Positions 1-10,439 of a stretch of 64,000 nt of DNA are shown here, piece after piece. Origin of the DNA: Ampelomyces quisqualis. Lineage: Eukaryota; Ascomycota; Dothideomycetes; Pleosporales; Phaeosphaeriaceae. Within the stretch, counting starts at the first letter, position 1. Each line of letters starts with the position of its first letter. The position numbers and the translations under genes were made by a program. The DNA lies in the NCBI GenBank assembly GCA_018398575.1, contig JAGTXZ010000005.1:930001-994000 (forward strand), in the 5' to 3' direction. The notes beneath the pieces are model-generated. The model worked only from the letters and a program-made list of their open reading frames with translations, ran no database searches and had not been told where the DNA came from.

Positions 1-93
1 CCCGAGACAAACTCATGCTTCTCTTTCAAGTACCCGAAGAATGTGCGACACTCGATTGGCCCTGATTACGGCGGCTATTGTAAATGTACGTGA
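1..93 (+). CDS. Small secreted cysteine-rich protein, C-terminal fragment cut by window edge
   Basis: Frame 1 is open from the first base to a TGA at 91-93 and encodes 30 residues. The peptide has an SCFSF segment, then SIGPDYGGYCKCT. It resembles residues 49-70 of the complete protein at 773-1060 (SCYTF followed by SLGPDGGGHC), with the same Ser-x-Gly-Pro-Asp-x-Gly-Gly-x-Cys core. I read it as the tail of a paralogous small secreted protein whose start lies outside the window. The sequence TTGTAAAT at 78-85 could be a splice donor, so the true end may differ. No function is known from the sequence. Confidence 0.5.
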   Translation, partial: PETNSCFSFKYPKNVRHSIGPDYGGYCKCT

Positions 94-772
94 AGTGCCC
101 TCTTTCCCCACGTTCGCGGGAGACCTGAAATGACGTCAGTGTAGTCTTCCTTGACCTCGAGTGCAATGGCCCGGTTATGGATATTCATACCGACGGCAAC
201 GTCCAGGAGTACGTTCATCACTGCTGCGAGGTTGGTGCGCGTAGACGATGTGCTAACTTTTTTTGAAGCCGTTTGGACTGTCCGGGCACAGGAAACATGG
301 CGGGCATCGATGGCCACAGCATGAAGTGCTTCAAGTACTAGCGAGGAAGTGTGATAGTCCTCATTCCTGTCATCGCTGCGTGTGAGTCACCTACCAATAC
401 CTGCACTTGGGACATACACTAATACTGCTACATTCGTTTGCTATGAAGTTGCACTCCTTCTCCCGCAAATAGTCTGCTCCCACCAAGAACTGTTCCGGTT
501 CCCAAGGCAAGTCGGCGTTATTGCGTGAATGGGAGATGATTTTCAAAGAGATGTCGGGCCGTGATGGTAGTGGTGTAACTTCTGACCGCATTTACTTCAC
601 GAATCCAGAGTCCGACATACGCGCTTCAATATACTCGCAATGATGAGATTGAGTCAATCACACGTGGAGACTATATATTACCACTGTTTATCAGCCACGT
701 CTTCTCTAACAGAAACCTACCGCTCCGAGAATTACCATCAGCAAATCTTACCAACAACTACCGTTCTCAAAT
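94..772. other. Intergenic, between two secreted-protein genes
   Basis: No convincing gene. Minus-strand open frames of 66-80 codons here show no recognisable domain. The last 110 bases hold a TATA-like element (671-680) that probably belongs to the gene at 773. Confidence 0.5.
671..680 (+). promoter_or_regulatory. TATA-like element upstream of the secreted cysteine-rich gene
   Basis: CTATATATTA lies about 95 bases before the ATG at 773, a usual fungal TATA-to-start distance. This is position and composition only. Confidence 0.35.
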
Positions 773-1060
773 ATGCACATCACACACATTCTTCCCATTC
801 TCTTTACGCTCGCCGCCGGCAACCCAGCTCCATGTACAAGCGGCCAATCCGGCGGCGCATATTTCTGCAGCGGCATCAACTTCACCAAAAAGTGCAAATG
901 GGCGGCCCCAGGCCCGTCTTGCTATACTTTCGACGAATTTAAACCTCTGTCGCTGGGCCCCGACGGAGGAGGACATTGTAGGACCTTTTCGACCAAGGAC
1001 TGCACGATGGATCCCATTCCGCACTATCCTACTTATGAAAACAATAAAGCAGTATTGTAA
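773..1060 (+). CDS. Small secreted cysteine-rich protein (effector-like)
   Basis: A 95-residue single-exon protein. The first 16-20 residues (MHITHILPILFTLAAG) form a signal peptide with a short hydrophobic core. The mature part is about 75 residues with six cysteines (C21, C32, C41, C50, C69, C77), enough for three disulfides. Size, secretion signal and cysteine content are those of fungal small secreted proteins, which are often effectors or antimicrobial proteins, but no named family is recognised. The SLGPDGGGHC segment is shared with the fragment at the left window edge, so the two are probably tandem paralogs. A TATA-like sequence precedes it. That it is secreted is well supported; any role in a host interaction is inference. 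Confidence 0.7.
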   Translation: MHITHILPILFTLAAGNPAPCTSGQSGGAYFCSGINFTKKCKWAAPGPSCYTFDEFKPLSLGPDGGGHCRTFSTKDCTMDPIPHYPTYENNKAVL

Positions 1061-2698
1061 GTAGTATATACAGAGTCTGGGTCCCAGGCTTCCCACATCC
1101 TTCTGCACACATGGAAGCAGGTGCTGATGGTTACAAGGGTTATAAAATGTCCAGGCATCCCAGACATGCGAGGACCTAGCCCAGTACTGAGTATGCAATG
1201 TTGGGTTACCTGAAGTTTTCGCGAGTTGTGATATGTCGGTGTGCTTTCCCACAGTTCATTTATTTGTGTACGAGGTCACAACGGTCGTCGGTCCAGGAAG
1301 CGTCTCGTCGAACGTTAGTAGATGAGTTGTTGGAACCTGCAATCGGGAATAGAAGTCGACCGAGAAGGCGACTTGTAATCACACCTAATGACATAAAGCT
1401 GCATCTGCGTTTCGAGCTGGCGAAGTGATGGCGCGTAAGGAGAAGCACGAATGATATCGTACTTGTGGTGGAGAGATGATGACACCCCCAAGCGCGTGAC
1501 TCGACCGTATAAGAAGGTATATATATTTTTACCATGGCTCCATGGCACATACTCTCGGTCAATGCGTCCTTCCGAGTCGCTGCGGTAGTATGAGTTCAAT
1601 CGTACAGTAAGCGGCGTACACATCATGATCAATCAGCACGGCCCGAAAAGCTCTTGCATTAGTTTAGACGGTAACTACCTGCCGATACTGTTCATATCTT
1701 CGGCTCAACCTCCGCGGGCTGTTGTGTTCGTGGCCAACGTCTTCGACCAACCGTCTTCAAACGCACTCGTGCTAACGACCAAGTACAAAATGACGGGCAT
1801 TTCGACATCCACAGGCCTTGAGAATGCAACTTTGACGCTTCAAGAGCTGCATCGCTGGAATTAGCCTTCATTGACTGTGGCGTTTCGACCATTTACCGGA
1901 CGTTTAGGTGGAAACCAGGGATTCGTTTCGGACGATGCATCCTTCCCCACCATCCCACATGCCAAAGCCCCCTTCTCCTGGCATCAGTTGTTATGTTTCG
2001 AAGCTTTCGCGTCTGTGGAGTTGTGGAAAGAGTCTTTCATTGACTATGTAGCAACATGTCTTCAGGTGTATACGTCCTGTCTGGTAGCCGTCAGGCTAGA
2101 GCCGCTGGGAAAGGTGAAGAGTCTAGGAGCAGTTGCGTCTGCAGGTTTCGGCAGCATTATCAACCCTTGACAGCAGACAGGACATAACCCAGTCAGATGT
2201 TTAGGGCTCATGACTGCATGGAGTAAGTATCAAGACTGCGTGGTGTAGCAAACGTTCTGATCGCTGGTAGAGCGATTCGACACTATCCTTACGTTGCATG
2301 GGTAGGGACAATCGTGATAGCGATTCTGAATGGTCTGCTGTACTGGGAAATACCGATATAACGTTAGGTAGTTGTTGAAACAGGGGAATAGTTGCTAGGT
2401 GGTGGAGGTGAGGGAAAGGCGTAGCTTGCGCGAAATCCACTATGTTTTGGCAAGACTCAATCATTTTCAAAGTCCAGATGGACTCTTGTGCAGATATATG
2501 AAGTCTCTATCATAACCAGTAAAGTGATGATGGGTGTTGGCGTGATTGTCTTCGGAGCGATGGGTATGGTGCCAAGATAGGCTAGCGCCTAGCGCCTCGC
2601 TTACCCCGTCCACCAATGCTCAATATTGCTTGCGACCTCTGTAAACTTTCCACGACGACAAGCCGACACCTTCGACAAGCTCGACATCAGCCGCCAAC
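1061..2698. other. Intergenic, 1.6 kb, no gene seen
   Basis: Scattered frames of 60-160 codons on both strands overlap each other, mostly lack an ATG or splice logic and show no family. The last ~100 bases are the leader of the ribosomal protein gene, with pyrimidine-rich stretches near 2590-2660. Confidence 0.5.
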
Positions 2699-3534
2699 AT
2701 GTCCAACTCGCTGAACAAGATCGCGCCCAACAGCCCCTCGAGGCAAAGCCCCTCCGAGATCGAGACCAGCATCGCCAACGCAAGTGTACCCATGATTGCG
2801 CTGTGTCGAAGCCGTGGCTAACGTTGCGCAGGCGTTGACTGACCTCGAGAACAATGTCCCGGACCTGAAGAGCTCTCTGCGCCCTCTGCAGTTCGTCTCT
2901 GCCCGCGAGGTATGACAGCCTAGCCCAATCGATTGCGCTCTCGAGCCTCGAGCACCCACACACCCAATCTATACACAAACGAAGAGGCGGTGGGCACTGG
3001 ACAGCTTTCATTTGCTGACACCAGGATTCTTAGATCGAGGTTGGTCACGGCCGCAAGGCGATTGTCATCTTCGTCCCGGTCCCCCTTCTCCAGGCCTGGC
3101 ACAAGGCCCAGCAGCGGTACGTATTGCTTCCTTGTAGCATATTGAAGCTTGCACTGATAGTCTCCAGCCTCACCCGTGAGCTCGAGAAGAAGTTCTCCGA
3201 CCGCCACGTCCTGATCGTTGCTTCCCGCCGCATTCTTCCCCGCCCCAAGCGCTCCAACAGGTCGCGCAGCTCGCAGACCCAGAAGCGTCCCCGTTCGCGA
3301 ACTCTGACCGCTGTCCACGACGCCATCCTTACCGACCTCGTCTACCCCGTCGAGATCGTTGGCAAGCGTCTCCGCACCCGTGAGGACGGCAGCAAGATCC
3401 TCAAGGTCGTTCTTGACGAGAAGGAGCGCGGCGGTGTTGACTACAGGCTCGACACCTACACCGAGGTCTACAAGCGCCTCACAGGCAAGGGTGTCAACTT
3501 CGAGTTCCCCCAGAGCGCTGCTACCGACTACTAG
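2699..3534 (+). CDS. RPS7: 40S ribosomal protein S7 (eS7)
   Basis: Cytosolic small-subunit ribosomal protein eS7. Four exons: 2699-2785, 2832-2909, 3034-3116 and 3168-3534. Spliced, it reads MSNSLNKIAPNSPSRQ, then LRPLQFVSAREIEVGHG, IVIFVPVPLL and the conserved RELEKKFSDRHVLIVASRRI block, ending FPQSAATDY. The length, about 204 residues, is normal for the family. Splice sites were placed by keeping phase and the family sequence: intron 1 starts GTACCC and ends GCGCAG, intron 2 is GTATGA..TTAG, intron 3 is GTACGT..CCAG. Several introns early in the gene are typical of ribosomal protein genes in filamentous fungi. It converges on the glutathione S-transferase gene 174 bases downstream. Confidence 0.95.
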
Positions 3535-3708
3535 ACGTTTGTTGAGTTAGGAGATTACATGGTTCAGGAGTTCGGCTTCGGTATGCATCACGTACCCGGC
3601 ATCAAAATGGAACGAGATGGCATGAGTCCACGATGGGCAACAAGATACCACTGCAATTGACTTTTACACTGTGACGATGCTTATGCGTGTCATCTTGTGA
3701 TTCGCTTC

Positions 3709-4558
3709 CTACTGCCTGTCTAGTTCTGGGTAGTACCTATAGATGCCCTGGTTGAAGGGAAACCTCCGGTCGCTCGCGAGATATTCCTTCAGCCTGCTCT
3801 GCTCCTGTACACTCTGATAGAAGGTCTCAAACAATGTTGGAAACTCTTTCTTTCTCGCGTCCAGTTCTTTGGGAAATGCGAACTGCAATCCGTTCAAGAC
3901 ATGCCACACAGTTGTGTCCGCGAAGCTCAGCTTGCTCCCAACCAGGTATTTTCCCTCCCCCTCCTTGTCATTGCCTTTCAGCACTCTTTCAAAGAAGCCT
4001 AGGAACTTGGGAATTCTAACTTCCCTGAAGTTCTTTGCCTTCTTTAGCGACTCCTCCTTCTGATCCTCATAAAACTCGGCGACCGCAATGGGATGATGCG
4101 TATCGTGCGCCTCGTTGTTGAGATCGAGCGCTGTAAGTGCATGCGACAGGACCCATGCCTTTTCTGCCTGGTCTCCACCAGCAAGACCCAGCCTGTCGCC
4201 CAAGTAGCTCAGGATACTTGGTGTCTGGTAAATAAGCAACGCCTTCCCGTCTTTGCCTTCGCCTGGGATGCGGAGTGCGGGAGGTGCGAAAACGGGAGGG
4301 TTTGAGTCGGAGTCGCCTGTTGACTCTGGAGAGATCATGTCGAGGATTATCTTCATCCCTGGAGTAGACATCAGCTTTTGAGTGGGCAGCGTGGTTGTGG
4401 GTTAATGTACCGTTCTCTTCCTCATTGGAGACGTCTCTGTACGATACGCCAGCTGCTTCAAAGGCTAGGCGAATGAATTCACCGCGACCAGGCATTTTGC
4501 CGGGCCAGTACAAGAGCTCATATTGTGGATGAGTGCGAGCTTTCTTGCTCGCGGACAT
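3709..4558 (-). CDS. Glutathione S-transferase
   Basis: Cytosolic GST that conjugates glutathione to electrophiles. Two exons: 4558-4411 and 4358-3709, with one 52-base intron (GTACAT..CCAG); 265 residues. The N-terminal thioredoxin-like half starts with YELLYWPGKMPGRGEFIRLAFE. This form, with the Tyr near the start and the GRGEFIRL helix, resembles sigma- or pi-type GSTs. The C-terminal helical half has the LSFADTTVWHVLNGL segment characteristic of the family. The ATG at 4558 was chosen because upstream in-frame codons include no ATG and the GST fold begins about 12 residues later. A large insertion between the two halves (residues about 48-65, STGDSDSNPP) includes a polar loop seen in fungal members. 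Confidence 0.9.
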
Positions 4559-5377
4559 TGTGGTGCTTGCTCGAGTGAGAAAGTAAGTTGGCAATGTGAA
4601 AGATTGGGGCAACTTGAGAAGTCTTGTGGTGGCGCGTTCAGTTGCTTCTATGTTATGAAATTGGCGGCGGTGCTGCCGGAACGTTTCTGAGCTGTCATTG
4701 TGGGGTTGAATACTCCGTAAGCTCGCGGGGATCTGCGGGACGGTCCCGCATGAAGGTTAGCTTGCTCAGACTATGCAGGAACTCCTGGACAATCCTGTCT
4801 GAAATGCTCCAATTTTCTTGCTTCAAGTTTTGTTGCAAGGGGAATCTTGGCATTCATCCACTACCCGCCCAATGGCCCCAATCTGTGGACGACTGATCAC
4901 GCAGAGCTGCGCATAGATTCATTTCACTGCATGATTGTTGCGACGTTTGGACGGTTTGTCTTATCTAGCTATTCAGGCCGCCTTTACCATCGTCCAAGGT
5001 ATTTTTCAATTGGGCTGGTGTGCTGGCTCTAAGCCTCTGTGTGAAATGGGGTGCGGCGCGATACGCTCTCACTGGGCCGCAGCATTGTCGTGAAACAAGC
5101 CCTGCGCCTACAGGAAGCGCTCATGCCTGCTGCAGCGCAAACAGAAAAATCTGTCATCTTTCGCTATATAGCAAGCACTGCCCGTACTTCAGCAGTTTGT
5201 AGCACTCAACCCAGATCCAAGGCGAAGAATCTAGAACTCGTATTAGGTCTAGCTTGCGCGCTCGGACTCTGCCATAGTGCTGCTGATGCCCTATGGGCTC
5301 TACTCAATTTTCACACACCCTTTATTTCTCAACTGATCCGACAACCGCCTACGACCTTTCTGAAAGGCATCGTCGTA
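4559..5377. other. Intergenic region between divergent GST and CCCH genes
   Basis: About 820 bases with no supported gene, presumably holding both promoters. Open frames on the plus strand lack domain support. The frame running into the CCCH start is open upstream from about 5050, but the conserved protein begins at the ATG at 5378. Confidence 0.5.
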
Positions 5378-7124
5378 ATGACGGATTTTGAGAAATATTC
5401 CAAGCAACTTGAAGGCTTCCACGCCTCTGACAAGGCCAGAGAGAGTCTCGTCAGCGTACGTGGCCTGTCGCGTGTCTTAATGCAGCTCAGGGCTAAACGA
5501 TTTTAGGAGCTCATTGCCAAGTTCAAGAATTTATCTGAAGATTACAATAATCTGAAAGATGACTATGCATCCGAAAGAGATATTAGACGTAACTACCAGA
5601 AGACTGTAGACGATCAGAAGCAAAAGGTGCGCGACTACGAGCGGCAATTCGAGACTAGTTCATTCATACTGGCGTTGATCGACGGCGACGGGGCCATTTT
5701 CCAAAATTCCTTGCTGCAAGCCGCCAGTGGTGATGGAGGCTCAGAGGCGGCATCCCGATTGAATCACGCCATTCGTAACCATGTTGCACCTTTCCATAGC
5801 AACTCAGGAAACTGGCCCATAATGGTACACGTCTATCTAAGCTTGGAGAAGCTTGCCTCCAAGCTGGCTTCGGTTGGGCTCCTCCGCTCTCCCTCCGAGC
5901 TTCGAGCCTTCGCCCAGCGCTTCAGCGTTAATCAGCCTCTGTTTAGTATTATTGACGTTGGTCAAGGTAAAGAAAGGGCGGACCACAAGATTAGGGGTTT
6001 GTATTCTCTATCCGGATGGTCTGCCACTGCTCACCAAATCTGTCTAGAAATGCTTCGGACGTTCAGTGATAACCCAACGTGCCGCCATATTATCTTTGGC
6101 GGATGTCACGATGCTGGTTATTTAACCCACCTCGACCAGTTCAAGCATAACGAGCACGCAGCTGCCCGTATCACGCTATTGGAGACTACACCAGCTTTCA
6201 AAGGGTTTTATGAACTATCATACTTCAAGCGTGCTCGATTTGACGATGTCTTCAAGTCTGAGCCACTACCTGACTCTGCACCGTCTTTTTTCGCACCCAC
6301 TGGGAACGGGTTTGCGCCTCATGCTAGTGTACCCACGCCTGCGCACTCTCTGGCTTTGTTCCGAGCAAACACGAGCCCGTCTCCTAGGCCATCGATTTCC
6401 AACATCTCTACAAGGGCCGAATCTTCTCCCACCTCATCGGTAAACGGAGTGGAGCTCAATGGAGATGCGTCCTGGGGTAAGTACAACCTTCTGCTTGTTT
6501 GTCATTAATTTTACGCCATCATTTCCACTGTCTGGTGTTTACTGTGTGCAGTGTGGCTTGTATGTCATGACATACTGACCAAATACAGCCACTATTGGGA
6601 AAACATGTGCTACACCTACTGGCAACATTTCTATCGCTCCCATCGCGAAGACGGATAAAAAGAAGAAATATGTTTATTATAACAAAAACGAACAAAGGTT
6701 AGACGAGCCCTTGCCACCACGCGACCCTGTCGCTGCTGCATCACTCGAAGATCGCATGAGGCGCACAGGCAAGAATATGTGCAACAATTGGCACCTCGGT
6801 CATCACTGCGATAATGGAAAATTGTGCCATTTCCAGCACGAGCCCAAAATGTCCCCAGCCGAACTAATTGCCTTGCGGTATAAGACCCGCAGCCTACCTT
6901 GCAAGGATAGGTATTGCGAGAACTTTGACTGTTGTAAGTCCACGGAGAGATCTTTCCGTCAGTAATCGTAGCTGATCATAATAGATCTCGGTCATCAGTG
7001 TGCTCTCGAACGCGACTATGGCAAGTGCAACTATCCTGATAGCTGTCATCTGCGGGGCACGCACGGCATGGACAGGAAGAAATATGTTCGTTATGATCAG
7101 GATGGTAATGCAGAGTATGCATAA
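5378..7124 (+). CDS. CCCH zinc-finger protein with N-terminal NYN/PIN-like domain
   Basis: Four exons (5378-5455, 5507-6476, 6589-6933, 6985-7124) give 510 residues. Residues about 1-75 form a charged coiled coil. Residues about 85-290 carry ALIDGDGAIF and, later, HIIFGGCHDAGYL. This pair of acidic motifs is the hallmark of a fungal domain found in front of CCCH fingers, and its arrangement resembles NYN/PIN nucleases (inference). A Ser/Pro-rich linker follows. The C-terminus has a canonical C-x8-C-x5-C-x3-H finger (CNNWHLGHHC..C..H) and then a second, less regular Cys/His cluster (CKDRYCENFDC..CHLRGTH) split by the last intron. RNA or DNA binding is expected from the CCCH finger; the actual target is unknown. 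Phase is kept at all three introns. Confidence 0.88.
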
Positions 7125-7372
7125 CGTGTTCATCGTGGGGTCGATTTTTCGAATTATCGGCAAGAGAGTTTCCACCCACCACGTCAGGAGGTAGATAAAT
7201 TGAACGATACTCCAAGGAACACCAAATGGTAGGAACTATGATCTTGCTAAAATGTTAGCGAGAGAAGTATAAGTGGTGATATGGATCGAAATCACGTTTG
7301 GCGATAAATTGTCAATTTGAGGAATAAACGTCGCGATTATAAACGTTTCATCATGCTATCGGAACAAAGCCG

Positions 7373-8759
7373 TCAAGGTAACCACGAAAGCGCCTCGCAA
7401 TTCGCCTGTTCCAGCATTCCGTTCGTGAACTGCACCATGTACTTCCACGCCTTCTTCGCATTCTTTTCCCCAGTCTTTGTCTTCATCATTCGTCGGTAAT
7501 GCACGAACCGCTCATCCATCCGTGAAACCAGAGTCGAAATCGTGTTCTTCTTCCGTTTATCACTGATGCCCCCGTACACTGCCGCACGCGCTATTCCCAT
7601 CGGCCCCATGGCGTCGAGTCGGTCAGCGTCCTGGACGAAAGCTAGGGCTGGGTAGTTCTTCAGCGCGACTTTGACCTTGTCAGGGTCGTGAAGTTCGCGC
7701 GTGAGATCCATGTCAGGGAGGTCGTCTGGCGTGACAACGGGCTCATCAGACAGAACGGCATTGACAGCTACGGCAATATCGTCGGTGTGCCGATGCTGAT
7801 GCGTCAGATCGAGAGCAACGTCGAGGATGTAGATTAGATCGACGCTTGCGCGAGGAAGGGCGAGGATGGCACGAGCGGGGTCCCGCAGGAAGCACAGGTC
7901 GTCCGTGATGGTGTTGTTCACGAGCACGAGTTTCCTGGAGATGCCTTGGACGCCGTCCATGGTCGTGACTAGGATATCCCAGATCTTGTCGCCGAGTTGG
8001 TGCATGGGATTGTCTTTGGGCAGATCATCGTAATAGTCGGCGAGCTGGCTGAAGCCGATCTGCTTGGCCGCAACGCTGGCCGAATAGGCGTTACAAGAGC
8101 ACATTTCCTTGCCAGGAATACCGTCCACTTCAAGCGCGACGCGGAAGGCATAGACAGAGAACTTTGTGTTCTGTGTATTGTACCACGACTTGGTACAATC
8201 GTTCTCTTGCGCCTGGCCATGGACGCTAACTACGACAAACCGAGAATCAATATCAGTAACTCGGCAGATAAAACCTAGGATCTTGTCGCCAGGATCGAGG
8301 TCGGGAAGATCAGGTAGGGTAATAAACATTTCATCAGGCCAAACGGCGTTGACTGCGGAGGCAATGTGTTTGGAACAAAGGCTCGAGATCAGGCATGTAG
8401 CTCAAGGAGATCACATAACCCCTAGGCTAGGACTATATAACGAGGCCTATCTTCTGTTCAATTCTACACTCAATGAATCAACTTACATCTATTGTAAGCT
8501 TCTTGTTTAATACAATGCCGAGTGTTTACCTGTGTTGGTGGGTGAGGTCTATCGCACTGGCACTTCCAAGCGAGAGACGGGCAAAGAGGGAGATAGACCG
8601 CTGCGCCTCGAACGGGGGACGCTGCTGTTCGCGGTCACCGAAGCTGACAAGGGGCGACGGCTGGGTGGGGTCGGCGCAGAAGATGTGATTTGTTTGGCGC
8701 TCTGCTGCCGCCGTCGTCGCTGCGCCTGGCTTGGCCAGGTAGTCACTGCACAAGTACAT
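7373..8759 (-). CDS. Degenerate HD-domain-like protein with an internal duplication
   Basis: Proposed exons 8759-8530 and 8381-7373 (intron GTAAAC..CGAG, 148 bases), 412 residues. The C-terminus (NYPALAFVQDADRLDAMGP, GIARA..YGG, then a basic helical tail) matches the end of YpgQ-type HD phosphohydrolases and the protein at 12113-12952, but no H..HD metal motif is present, so catalysis is doubtful. The block LDLTHQHR..IAVAVNAVLSDE is echoed near the N-terminus as IDLTHQH..IASAVNAVWPDE, followed in both by LPD(L/M)D. This indicates an internal duplication, and the intron falls inside the first copy only. The 3' exon is secure. Exon 1 and its ATG are supported by the repeat and by phase but are less sure; a further 5' exon is possible because the frame stays open to 8802. 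Confidence 0.6.
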
Positions 8760-9857
8760 GCCGTGGAGTTCATCTCGTGCATCCAAGGTGGTCTCGCGAC
8801 CTTAATACCCTTGGTGAAGGTCTCGATATGATGTTAGATGCTCTTGAATACTTGAGATATCGTTGTGGTCCAAATCCGGTCTATAGTTGGAGCTAGACTG
8901 TTATTCTTCGAAGGTGCGGATGAGAGAAGAAAGTTGGTGCAGCGAGAGCTTGGTTGTGGTTGCGATCGTAGTTGTCGAGCTTGCGGTTGAGAGTATGTAT
9001 AGGTAGAAGAGTAAAGTATTATACACAGTGTGGGGAGGTCTATGAGCTTGGAGCCTTACCCGAGTTGTGCCTCCATGGGGTCGGGGGCCCGTGGTCTGAA
9101 AGTGAAAGTCGCATTGTGAGCTCTATTAATTTCCAGTATACACTCAGAATAATGAGGTCACCGAGGAGCAGCCCCTTCAACCTTTGGATTGGGGCCCAGG
9201 CTGCAGTGTTTCAAACTGATCTGCTGGGGGACGGAATATGATTAGAAGGGATCTCGAATATCCTTATATACCTTGAACGCTCCTGCTTGCGACGCTGAAT
9301 ATTGTTGGTCTGATTAGATGTTTGAGTTTTGGTAGTCCCTTATGCGTAAAAAGTCTGCAGCTTTGTCTTAGCACAAGGACGTGACGATAACCACTTTCTG
9401 GGCACTGTTGGTTAATAGCTTTCGACTCCGAGACAAGTATATGTTCTGCTTGGTATATTATAAGTGCTGATTGGTGAGTCATCGAAGATTGGGGTCTTGA
9501 TCGTTCCCGTGGTATTGCTTTGTCTGTTCTACAGATGTGCAAAATCATAGTAAAGCCTCAAGTTCGAAGATGTAAAGTTTTAATGTCAAGATGTTCATTA
9601 TTCGTATATCACACCGTGACATACCTCCCCTATGCGATCCCATTTGCACCCCGCTTGCTGGAACTTCGAACATGCTTGCTACAACGTTCAATGTAATTTT
9701 TATGAAATGATCGTAGCACACAATCTTGACTGCGACTCACCAATCCAACACCTTTGAAATCGAGGTTTGTTCAAATGTGCTAACTCTTACAAGCCTCTAC
9801 ACCAACCTCGCACGACCATTGCCGCTATATGGGTAATGAGCCGGCTGCGGCTTTTAT
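8760..9857. other. Intergenic, 1.1 kb, no gene seen
   Basis: Only short unsupported frames. The right-hand part of 9541-9860 is the 3' flank of the MARVEL-like gene. A missing first exon of the HD-like gene could lie just beyond 8800. Confidence 0.4.
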
Positions 9858-10439
9858 CTAAACACGGGACCCGTGGCTGATGATGGTTAGTATCAATTCA
9901 CAATCTTCGAAGAGCGGAGAGACTTACGGGGCAGCGCGGCGAGAGAGACGATGGACGGTAATGATACCGAGGAGGAATGTCGCGAACCAGAAGACCAATG
10001 AGAGGAAAGAGAACGCCTGTGCAGCTCTCCACTGACCACAGTAATTGTCGCGGCTGAGAGAGAAGCCATTCCAGTTCCATGCAGATCCGCAGTTGACGCC
10101 GTCGAAGTAACGGACAAGCAGTCCGAAGACGGCAGCCCAACCGGCAGTGAAGACTGAGTCAAGGTATTAGGGTCGCATTACTTGAAATATTGAGGGGTGT
10201 AGGAACGTACCAAAATCGGAGACGTATCCGGTCATTGAGGAGCTGGTGGGAATGACCCAGATGATAGCGGCGATGATGGAGAGCGAAGACCAGATAACCG
10301 AGAATACAATACGACCAAAGGGACCGACACCATAGCGAGAGCGCTGGTAGAGGAAGTATGCGGTGAGACCCAAGACAATGGCAGCAAAGACGAACTGTCC
10401 AATGCGCAGGATGATGGAGGCGAGGCGTTAGAAAATCAT
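9858..10439 (-). pseudogene. MARVEL-like four-helix membrane protein with a stop at codon 4
   Basis: Three exons on the minus strand: 10439-10211, 10153-9928 and 9876-9858. Introns are GTACGT..TCAG and GTAAGT..TACTAAC..TCAG, all in phase, for 157 codons. The protein has four hydrophobic segments: ILRIGQFVFAAIVLGLTAYF, IVFSVIWSSLSIIAAIIWVI, VFTAGWAAVFGLLV and FSFLSLVFWFATFLLGIITV. A conserved NCGSAWNWNGF..CGQWRAAQAF loop lies between helices 3 and 4, as in small fungal MARVEL-domain proteins of the plasma membrane. The only well-placed ATG (10439, preceded by CAACAAC and by a TATA-like element) is followed by ATT TTC TAA, so translation should stop after three residues. The rest of the gene is open with intact splice sites, suggesting a recent nonsense change, an assembly error or an unusual start. 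Family 0.8; loss of function about 0.5. Confidence 0.65.

Noticed and set aside
1871..2170. 99-codon plus-strand frame
   Set aside because: Begins with TTG, no domain, and no splice partner.
8473..8688. Plus-strand ATG frame preceded by a TATATAA-like sequence near 8432
   Set aside because: It lies inside the intron and first exon of the minus-strand HD-like gene. The TATA word reads nearly the same on both strands, and the peptide has no domain.
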